Below are positions 8,191 through 16,735 of a stretch of DNA of 22,594 nucleotides, piece by piece (within the stretch, counting starts at the first letter, position 1; each line of letters begins with the position of its first letter). A program made the position numbers and the translations under genes. The stretch is from Larix sibirica (taxonomy: Eukaryota > Streptophyta > Pinopsida > Pinales > Pinaceae): assembly GCA_004151065.3 (NCBI GenBank), contig NWUY0300014128.1:13173-35766 (forward strand), given 5' to 3'. A model generated the notes under the pieces. It saw nothing but the letters and a program-made list of their open reading frames with translations. It made no database searches and was not told the origin of the DNA.

Positions 8191-9245
8191 TGTCATTTAT
8201 GTAAAGTATTTGTACAATTTGTCATTTGAATTCTTTATTTCCATGACATTCAAAACATCCACAAACAAAAATTGTGTTGAAGTATTTTTCCCATGTAGTT
8301 TCATCATGTCCCACCTCTTGTCCAATGTTCTTTTTTTTTTGTATTACCAAACTTCATTGTAATATCATCTTCCACCCATTGTCCTCTATGTGATTTAAAA
8401 ATACGAGGTCAATGTCCACATACACATTTTCATTTTTTCCAGTACAACACTTCAAATATATATTTTCTCCAATTGCATTGTCGACCTGAAATAATCAACA
8501 TGCATTATTTTTTTCCAAGATTGGATAATAAACTATATAATCTTATTATATTGTGGCCAATATTGGATGGAATACTAAATTTCATCCAATTGATATTTCA
8601 TAAGATATTGTGATGTGTTTGTACGTGATGTTCCACATCTTGGCTTGCCTTAATTTAATGAAATAAATTGATCTATGACATCCATGGCCGAGTCCTTTGG
8701 CTCTTGTAATGCACAATAATGATAATTGTTTTTAGTACACCAATTAAATGATTACCCAAAAAATAGTCAAATATAACTTTGTACAATTTACTCTTTGAAT
8801 TCTTTCTTTCCATGAAATACAAAACATTCACAAACAACAATTGTCTCAAAGTATTCATCTCATGTAGTACCATCATGAAAAACCTCATGTTCACTGCACT
8901 CATTTTCTGGTGTACTTGCAGACTCCATCCTTATATCCTCTTCCACCCACTTTCTATTTCAATGTATTTTAATAGTACGAGATCCAACTCCTCATACATT
9001 AATTGCATTTTTTACCTTAAATAATCAACCACACACATTATTTTTTTACAAGATTTGATAATAAAATATATAATGTACCTATATTGTGAAAAAAAATGGA
9101 TAAAGCACTAAATTTCATCCAATCAATATTTCATAAGTCAATGTGATATTTCTGTACTTGATTTTTTACATCATGGATTATGTCCTCCTTAGAAATAACT
9201 CAATCTATGTCTATCATCTCCTTTGGCTTCTATAATACAAAACAT
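8190..9245 (-). pseudogene. Tandemly duplicated exon-like sequence, unknown protein
   Basis: Two diverged units of about 530-570 bp (about 8190-8720 and 8745-9245) align along their length. On the minus strand both encode related peptides: VGHDETTWEKYFNTIFVC then FECHGNKEFK in the first, and VFHDGTT, a stop, DEYFETIVVCECFVFHGKKE in the second. Upstream in each is WVEDDI or WVEEDI. In the first unit an acceptor-like gattatttcag (minus strand, near 8488) precedes VDNAIGENIYLKCC. Frameshifts (one at the A-run opposite 8331-8340) and stops show decay. Conserved residues between the units suggest former protein-level selection. I do not recognise the family; it may be part of another dead transposon. 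Confidence 0.4.
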
Positions 9246-11280
9246 CAGACTAGAGTGAGACAATAACAATTTAAGTAACCCAAAAAATGAAAATTAGCAT
9301 AATACAACCCCATTACACTTAAACAGTAAAATTTGAAACCTCTCAAGAAGGTTATAAAGTTTATAATAGTTAAAATAGTTATCATAAGGTTATAAAGATT
9401 ATAATAGTTGAAATTTATAAGGTTAAAGAGATTTGTAGTTAAATGAGTAAGCGATTATAGTAGATATATGAATTATGAGGGTTAGGTAAATTGTCATTTA
9501 GAAGTTTTAATAGTTATAGTTGTGAGGAATTTATAGGTTATTGTTGATAATGGTTACAACAGCTAAGGAATATAGGATTAGGGGGTGGGATTAGGGGTGA
9601 TATTGATAGGATTTATAATTTTTAGTGGAGAAGGATAGAGTTGTGGGTTAAATGGGTAACATATAAATGTTATCAATGGTGGTAGTTAGAGTTTGTAAGG
9701 GTAATGGGTTATATAAGCTATTGTATGGAGGTTACGGGTTACTAGGGTTAGGATATATAGAGGTTATGGAATCCAATGGTTAAATTCAATATAAGTGATA
9801 GGTATTGGAAAGGTTTGAGTTTATAAGATACTAAAATTAATGTCTATGCCAATGTTGGGGTTTGCAAGGGTCATGGCTTAGAGTATATAAGACTCACAAG
9901 TTAATAGTTACATGGTTTATCGACTAGGGTTTGTAAGGGTTACATTTTATAAGGGTTATGATTTAGGGAATTTAGGTTTTATAGGCTAAGAATTATGTGA
10001 ATGGTTATATGGGTTATTAATTTTAGGGTTTATAGAGGTTAAATGTTATATTATGAACTATATATGTTACAAATTAGATTTTATTGGCTGAGATCATATA
10101 AGTTAAATAGGTTAGGAGTTATATGGTTTATAGAGGTTAAGGGTTATTGGGTTTATTTTTTATATAAGTTACTAGAGAAATTACTATATTTATTACATTT
10201 ATAGGTGTCATTAAGGTTATAGTGATTACTAGGGTTTGGTTCTTGAAGGTTTATGGGTAAGGAAGTATATGGGTTAAGGATTAGGGTCCATAGTTTTTAT
10301 ATGGGTTACAAGTGTTATGAGGATTTATGGTAATAAGGATCAATAACATGTGTTATAGGATTTAGAAATTAAAAGTTTCGTAGTGGTTATGGTTTAGTTG
10401 TTTTTTATTATAAGGGCTAGAAAATTAGAGGTACAAATGAATAGAGGTTATAAATTTTAGGGCAATAAAGGTTTATAGTAAGTCATTATGGTTTATAGGA
10501 TTTATACAAATTAGGTGTGGGGGTTTGGAGTTAGCAACTATAGGTGTTAAGGGTTTCAAAAGTTAGGATTCTATGTGTTATGTGCAATTTTTTATAGTTA
10601 TTAAGGGTTGTGGGGTAAGTGGCATAATCATTATAGAGGTTAAGGGTTGTAGGGGATGCAATTTACATAAGATAGAGTTGATATTGGTTATAAGTGTAAT
10701 GTTTTATAACAGCTAATGGTTATAAGGTGTTAGTACTAGGTTAGAGGTTCTAGAATTTAGGGGTTATAAAGGTAAGAGTTACATGGGTTATGTGGATTTA
10801 GTTATAATAATTAGGGACTAGGGTTATATGTGTTAAGGGTCAAAGGCGTTATAGTATAAGGGATATATGCTTTATAGATATTTTGGATTAAAAGATTATA
10901 AGGGTTATGGTGTAAATTAATTCAAATAAGTGTGACATGTTATGAATTGTTGGGATTATTAAGTTGAAGTTATAAATTTTAAAGGTTATAAGTTTTTTTC
11001 TTACATGGGTTATTGTTAGGGATTGAGGGTGATATTAGTTAAAAGTATTGTTTAATATAAGGGTGAGAGTTCGAAGGTTGGTTATTAGTTGATAATAGTT
11101 AAGTGATATGAGGGCTAGGGGTGCAATGCGTTAAAAGAATGAGAGTTTTAATTATAAGCTACAAGTGTAAGGGGTTAGTGTTTTAGGGTTAGGAATCATA
11201 TGTATTTAGTGTTACAATGATTGTTGATTATAAAGGTTAGAATAAAAGTATTATATTAGAAATGATTAAAGGGATTAGGG

Positions 11281-12030
11281 TTTATATGACTTAAGGGTTA
11301 TGGTTATTACCAAAACTAGATGTTATGGTTTTTAAAGGTTAAAAGTTAGGGGAAGTAAGGTTTGAAGATTGTAATGACTATAAAGTTTAGATTTTAGAGT
11401 TTCATATGTTATGGTAGTAATATGAGTAAAAAGATTATATTTATTATGTTGGTTAAGACTTGTGAATTATAAATATTAGGGGTAAGTGGTTATACGGGTT
11501 AAGTTATAGGGGATAGTTGTTACAAATTACAAATTTTCAACATTATAGAAGCTAAGATTTATAGAGATTAGTTATGATGTGGCTTAAATAATTAAGGAAT
11601 TATTAGCGGCTATAAAGAATTAGGCATTACAGGGTTCAAGGTTATAATGGTTGTGGATTATAAGGGTTAAAAAACGAGATATAAATGGATGATGGGTAAT
11701 ATGACTTGAGTGTTATGGTTATATATGCTAAGGATAAGGATTTATTAGGATCAAGGTTTATATAAGGTGTTATCAAATCTATCAATTATTGTTTGTAAGG
11801 GTTTGAAGTTAGGGAGATTTAGGTTTTAAGGTTATAATGGTTATAAAATATGGATTTTACAAAGTTTCATGTGTTAGGGGATATAGGTGATAAATTAGAG
11901 AGTTTCACATAAAATGTGTTATAAGAGTAAAGAGATTATATCTGTTATGTTGGTCAAGACTTGGGGACTATAAACATTAGGGAAAAGTGGTTATAGAAGT
12001 TAAATTGTAGGGGATAGTTGTTATAGATTA
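11281..12030. repeat. Diverged internal duplication in the C-poor tract (415-500 bp offset)
   Basis: 11281-11530 and 11696-12030 align with indels. Anchors are atgactt-ag-gttatgg (11286 / 11701), gtttcat (11399 / 11864) and taggggatagttgtta (11507 / 12008). The rising offset reflects small insertions in the second unit. This shows that the tract grew partly by segmental duplication. Confidence 0.7.
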
Positions 12031-12032
12031 TA

Positions 12033-12850
12033 GTGGATAAAGGTTATACAAGTTAAGGATTCTATTAGGAATTATAGGTTAGGTTTCATATGGGTTAAAC
12101 AAAATTAAGTATCATGGATGTAGTAGGATCTATAAAGAGTTAGGAATTCTAGGATTTACATCCAAGTTTATGGATAACAATGATTATAAGAGTTAGTGAT
12201 TATAATGATAAAGGTTTATATAATTAGAGGTTAAGTAAATGGATTGAATTTATTAGGTAATAACATGGGATTAAGGGACAAAAAGGTTTAGAGTTATAAA
12301 TAGTATGCCATATATAGATAGGGTTTAAGGGTTAGGCATCAATAAGGTTAAGATTATATAAGAAGTAGGAGTTAAAATTAATGGTTATTAATTATCTTAA
12401 TAGTCATAATGATTAAAAGTCATATAAGTTAAATGTGTTAAATACCAGCACAGATCCTCGTTCTTATCAATTATAATGGATAAAGGTTATACAAGTTAAG
12501 GATTGTATTAGGAATTATAGGCTAGGTGTGATATGGGTTAAACAAAATTAAGTATTATGGACATAGTAGGATCTATAAAGAGTTAGGAATTATAGAAGTT
12601 ACATCAATGTTTATGGATAACAATGATTATAAGAGTTAGTGCTTATAATGATTAAGGTTTATATTATTAGAGGTTAAGTAAATGGATTGAATTTATTAGG
12701 TAATAACATAAGATTAAGGGACACAAAGGTTTAGATTTATAAGTAGTATGGTATATATATAGATAGGGTGTTATCAATGTTAAGGGTTAGGCATTAATAA
12801 GGTTAAGATTATATAAGAATTAGGGTTTAAAATTAATGGTTGTTAATTAC
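12033..12850. repeat. Internal direct duplication in the C-poor tract (443-455 bp offset)
   Basis: 12033-12395 and 12476-12849 are clear copies. Anchors are ggataaaggttatacaag (12035 / 12478) and aaaattaatggtt (12374 / 12829). The second unit has a 12-bp insertion near 12765. About 80 bp of unrelated sequence, less C-poor, lies between them (12396-12475). Confidence 0.85.
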
Positions 12851-13144
12851 GCCGTTTATTTCTTACATTTTGGGGGATGGACTTGGAAGAGCGATCATCA
12901 AGATCGACGAGAAGGTTACATGTGTACGGGGTGGATGAATTCTATGGTCGTTGTATTGGTTATCGGTAATGAGTTAATTAGTTATTGGTGTAAAGATTCG
13001 TTAAGGAGATATGGTCGTTATTCCCTTGTCAAACCAACTATATGTTGTGCATTGGAGGTGAGTCGTTATGTAGTTATGCGATGTGCACTGGGCGAGTCGT
13101 TATGTATTTATGGAAGCCTTATTGCTATCATGGCCGACTGTATG

Positions 13145-13152
13145 CCACGTGG
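13145..13152. promoter_or_regulatory. Palindromic G-box (ccacgtgg)
   Basis: An 8-bp palindrome with the CACGTG core bound by plant bZIP and bHLH factors. It lies about 115 bp upstream of the AATAAA-like signal, in what would be U3 of an LTR. Chance occurrence is possible. Confidence 0.4.
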
Positions 13153-13163
13153 GGGAAAGTTGT

Positions 13164-13195
13164 CATCCACTTGAACATGTTTCTCCAAGTGGATG
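13164..13195. repeat. Perfect 10-bp hairpin, 12-base loop
   Basis: catccacttg at 13164-13173 is exactly inverted at 13186-13195 (caagtggatg), with loop aacatgtttctc. It stands out in the window as a perfect GC-containing stem. Stem-loops of this kind occur in some plant LTRs. Confidence 0.85.
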
Positions 13196-13477
13196 GTTGG
13201 TGTATAGCGGGCGGTGGCCTAACTGTAACCAGTGAATAATACTTTACAAATAATACTTGTTGCAAATAAACAAGATTTTCCGGACTTCAGTGCATCGAGG
13301 GTTCTAGATTTCGTTCCGCGGGGGGTTACATAATTCATTCTGACAAAGATTTTTGTTCCACTGAGTGATGTTATCACAACCAGAGTCGTTTGACGTATAA
13401 TAGGTACAAGGATTTTATGTCAGGATTGAGAGCCCTATGAATTTTATAGATTCACCGTGAATAACATGGGGTGATAT

Positions 13478-13989
13478 TTGAGATATTATGTATTGTTGCT
13501 TGAACAGACTACTCAAGATGATTCTTCATTGACGGTCAAGAAATGCTCGCAGAAATTTGTAGTGAACGTTGGCGACCAGGCTCAAATTCTGAGCTATAAA
13601 TCGCCGCCAAATGATTTGATGAGTTCTCGCAACCCTATTCTTTGGTGTTTGGGCTCATGGATTTTTCATTCGGTACTGGGTAAGCATTTTCTGCATATAC
13701 TAATTTTGGCATTTGTGTTGGTTTTTTCATCGGGTACTGGGTAAGCATTTTCTGCATATACTAATTTTGGCATTTGTATGTTCGCAAAATGCCGCAATAC
13801 ATATTTAACATAAAATATATTTTATTGATTTCAGGTTACAGAATCGTGGATATAACTTCCTTTATGGGCTCATTAGGGATCCAATATCTTTTGCTCCCTC
13901 TGGCATTAATTTGTGGCTTCTCCACTGTTTCCCTCATATTCCAACTTCACTATATGAATAATCGAACTTCAGTACTTGCATTCTTATAA
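13478..13989 (+). CDS. Possible two-exon 118-codon reading frame, unknown protein (low support)
   Basis: An open frame from ATG 13478 (MRYYVLLLEQTTQDD) reaches the donor-like GTAAGC at 13680. A pyrimidine-rich acceptor (tttattgatttcag) ends at 13834, and the frame resumes in phase as GYRIVDITSFMGSLG and a hydrophobic stretch IQYLLLPLALICGFSTVSLI, ending with TAA at 13987-13989. The intron would be 155 nt, or 94 nt with the duplicated donor at 13741. A hydrophobic segment of about 20 residues suggests a membrane span, if it is translated. A second phase across the same junction (FGLMDFSFGTG joined to LQNRGYNFLYGLIRDP) is also open downstream, so the true frame is uncertain. I recognise no family. 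It may be remnant sequence of a captured gene or noise; GC content is higher than in the surroundings. Confidence 0.2.
13662..13777 (+). repeat. 61-bp tandem duplication carrying the splice-donor sequence
   Basis: 13662-13722 and 13723-13777 are near-identical. Each contains ggtactgggtaagcattttc and continues to ggcatttgt. The consequence is two identical GTAAGC donor sites 61 bp apart (13680 and 13741). Confidence 0.93.
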
Positions 13990-14518
13990 GTGGAATATGG
14001 GGCTAGTTAACGAGGTTCGGACCGAGAGATGCTTTCGATTTTACGGCATCAATTCAGTTTAACCCTAATGCCCTGAGGCCAAAGGTCCACCCACCCAATA
14101 AGTAAAATAATGATTAAATGAATCAATTCGAATATTAGAAAATGTTATTTTTCAACATCGGTGGATCAATATGCCTCTGAGTCTGTCCAACCCAAGTTGT
14201 TCATTATAAAATGAGAGTTGAGGATTTTGATTAATGTTTTCTTTATATTTCGGATGATTCCAAAACTGGATTTCATTAAATACATAGGTCTTTCTTTTTC
14301 TTTTCTATGTTGCATAAATTCATTTTTGTTTTCAATTATTTGAATTTTAATTGGAATAAAATGATGCCAAGATGAATATAGGTGGCTCTTCATTCTGTGC
14401 ATTAAGGTTCCGGAAGGCTGCAGGTTTATCCATATCATTCATTTATAGATATTATGTAAAACCTGATCCTGTAATGTGCAACAACTCTTATTAATTGATA
14501 TATATTAATTGAAAAGCT
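13990..14518. other. AT-rich tail of copy 1, no gene recognised
   Basis: No supported coding sequence. Around 14405-14516 is a unit (ggttccggaaggc, then atccatatca, then ttattaattgatata) that recurs in copy 2 (21821-21932) and, diverged, at 22009-22170. Differences from copy 2 are concentrated after about 14350. Confidence 0.6.
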
Positions 14519-14519
14519 N
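14519..14519. other. Single ambiguous base between the two 7.4-kb copies
   Basis: Copy 1 reads gaaaagct then n; copy 2 reads gaaaagatcttatt at the equivalent place. Immediately after the n the block restarts in the GATA microsatellite. Confidence 0.88.
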
Positions 14520-14568
14520 TAGATAGATAGATAGATAGATAGATATACATACATATACATATATATTT
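14520..14568. repeat. (GATA)n(CATA)n microsatellite, copy 2
   Basis: About six GATA units, then CATA and TA. Shorter than the copy 1 locus at 7076-7152. Confidence 0.95.
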
Positions 14569-15606
14569 AAAAACAAGCTACAGTCATTTCTTATTCTTTT
14601 TTTTTCTTCCCTTAAGAACATCTCTCTAAGGAGACCTTCTTGTTCTCTCCTCTTTTGTACGGGAGTGTGTTTTATAAAGGGGTAGTTAATCAATAATTCA
14701 TCCCCAATAGTAAGGTTTGTAATAACTTAACCATTATCAATATATCAACATGTCTTTCCATATCTCCATTTTATTATTTATAACCCCAACAAATTGAAAT
14801 TTTTTTCTTATAGTAGGATCATTTCCCTTACTACTATTTATAAATCCTACAATACTTTTATGTGTGTATGCACAACCATCTATATTCATAATCTATTCAA
14901 TATATTGTCTCTTTCCAATTGCCAAGGATGTGTATATATATTTGAATTTAGAACATGTACTAACATACTATGTTTATATTCCACTAACATCCTCCATTCA
15001 CCACTAGAATATGATCGATAATAATTTGCATTAATATCCCACTGGTTTGTGTGATCCCACATGGACATTTTCGAAAATCAAAAGTCCCAAATTTTCTCCA
15101 TGCATATTGGAGGGTTGTATCATGTAGCTATATCTCTATAACTAAAATACCACATATACAACATGTAGTTGTTGATCACCAAACCAAGCACAATATAATT
15201 GACAATCAAATGTTTCTTTGTAAATTGATCTAAACTTCAGGGAAAATTCATCATCTCCATGTTATTCATTCTCATAGGGTTTGTACTCCACCTTTCTCTT
15301 ATCCTTAAGAAATTTATGCATCTTTAAACTTGTTATTCTTCTCTTACTCATTTTAATCACTTCTTATATGTATCAGTTGATAAATGCTCACTACCCTCTA
15401 GGATGCAAGTAGGTGCTCTAAGAAACTTTAAACCACGACTTATCTCTTGTAAGTATTTATTATGAAAAATATTAATTATTCACAAAAATATTGAAAATGT
15501 GAATAAATTATTTATGCATATGTATTACATCAAATGTGAAGATCCCTTAACGCAATTTCTATTGGATTAGAATCAATGGTAGGAGGCCTAATACCCACTT
15601 GAAGGT
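14569..15606. other. Copy 2 of the G-poor spacer
   Basis: Duplicate of 7153-8190 with the same minus-strand coding-like patch near 15528-15596. No further information beyond copy 1. Confidence 0.35.
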
Positions 15607-16661
15607 TGTCATTTATGTAAAGTATTTGTACAATTTGTCATTTGAATTCTTTATTTCCATGACATTCAAAACATCCACAAACAAAAATTGTGTTGAAGTA
15701 TTTTTCCCATGTAGTTTCATCATGTCCCACCTCTTGTCCAATGTTCTTTTTTTTTTGTATTACCAAACTTCATTGTAATATCATCTTCCACCCATTGTCC
15801 TCTATGTGATTTAAAAATACGAGGTCAATGTCCACATACACATTTTCATTTTTTCCAGTACAACACTTCAAATATATATTTTCTCCAATTGCATTGTCGA
15901 CCTGAAATAATCAACATGCATTATTTTTTTCCAAGATTGGATAATAAACTATATAATCTTATTATATTGTGGCCAATATTGGATGGAATACTAAATTTCA
16001 TCCAATTGATATTTCATAAGATATTGTGATGTGTTTGTACGTGATGTTCCACATCTTGGCTTGCCTTAATTTAATGAAATAAATTGATCTATGACATCCA
16101 TGGCCGAGTCCTTTGGCTCTTGTAATGCACAATAATGATAATTGTTTTTAGTACACCAATTAAATGATTACCCAAAAAATAGTCAAATATAACTTTGTAC
16201 AATTTACTCTTTGAATTCTTTCTTTCCATGAAATACAAAACATTCACAAACAACAATTGTCTCAAAGTATTCATCTCATGTAGTACCATCATGAAAAACC
16301 TCATGTTCACTGCACTCATTTTCTGGTGTACTTGCAGACTCCATCCTTATATCCTCTTCCACCCACTTTCTATTTCAATGTATTTTAATAGTACGAGATC
16401 CAACTCCTCATACATTAATTGCATTTTTTACCTTAAATAATCAACCACACACATTATTTTTTTACAAGATTTGATAATAAAATATATAATGTACCTATAT
16501 TGTGAAAAAAAATGGATAAAGCACTAAATTTCATCCAATCAATATTTCATAAGTCAATGTGATATTTCTGTACTTGATTTTTTACATCATGGATTATGTC
16601 CTCCTTAGAAATAACTCAATCTATGTCTATCATCTCCTTTGGCTTCTATAATACAAAACAT
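15606..16661 (-). pseudogene. Copy 2 of the tandem exon-like sequence
   Basis: Duplicate of 8190-9245. It carries the same frameshifts and stops, including the stop inside the HDGTT-DEYF stretch, so decay predates the duplication if the duplication is real. Confidence 0.4.
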
Positions 16662-16735
16662 CAGACTAGAGTGAGACAATAACAATTTAAGTAACCCAAA
16701 AAATGAAAATTAGCATAATACAACCCCATTACACT

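Larger units (their letters stand above)
9320..12850. repeat. C-depleted degenerate GGTTA/TTATAGG/TTTAGGG tract
   Basis: For about 3.5 kb the plus strand is made of T, A and G with very little C. In three sample lines (from 9421, 11341 and 12781) I count 14-16 G and 1 C per 60 bases. Recurrent words are ggtta, gggtta, aggtta, ttatagg and gttataagggtta, never in exact tandem order. Plant-telomere-type words are scattered through it, such as tttaggg at 9962, 10022, 10456, 10756 and 11182, and agggttt at 9926, 10231, 11277 and 12822. No long frame exists. It may be an ancient degenerate satellite or interstitial telomere-derived array. The edges are sharp: composition changes at about 9320 and about 12850. 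Confidence 0.8.
12850..13400 (+). mobile_element. Copia-LTR-like segment (possible solo or decayed LTR)
   Basis: Base composition returns to normal at 12850. The stretch 13205-13330 resembles the R-U5 part of plant Ty1/copia LTRs: aactgtaacc-gtgaataat, AATAAA-like signals (aataaac at 13266), then ttccgg, gtgcatcgagggtt and ttcgttccgcgggg. Further on, gttatcacaaccagagtcg near 13370 could be a decayed version of the LTR end plus an initiator-Met-tRNA primer-binding site (usual tggtatcagagc). Upstream lie a G-box and a hairpin. LTR ends, target-site duplication and gag/pol were not found. The family call rests on remembered consensus features and is tentative; two short frames here (about 112 and 65 codons) look incidental. 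Confidence 0.35.
7076..14518. repeat. Large direct duplication, copy 1 (about 7.4 kb)
   Basis: From the microsatellite to gaaaag at 14516 the sequence recurs 7416 bp downstream. Reading the two copies side by side, I noticed one substitution in the body (C at 13900, T at 21316). About a dozen differences cluster in the last 170 bp of copy 1 (for example 14352, 14359, 14420, 14445-14448, 14465, 14471). Copy 1 ends at the n at 14519. It is probably an assembly duplicate but could be a very recent tandem duplication. Confidence 0.93.

Noticed and set aside
8673-8903. 76-codon minus-strand frame (MSAVNMRFF) and the antisense 81-codon plus frame at 8779-9024
   Set aside because: The better-conserved reading of this stretch, supported by the neighbouring duplicate unit, is a different minus-strand phase; these two look like shadows.
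9320-12850. Functional telomere or intact interstitial telomeric array
   Set aside because: Telomere-type words are scattered and never form consecutive exact heptamer repeats. At most the tract is a degenerate derivative.
12836-13239. Two overlapping plus-strand frames (112 and 65 codons) with many Cys and Tyr
   Set aside because: They overlap in different phases, start at the edge of the C-poor tract and cover the hairpin and G-box of the LTR-like segment. No protein motif was recognised.
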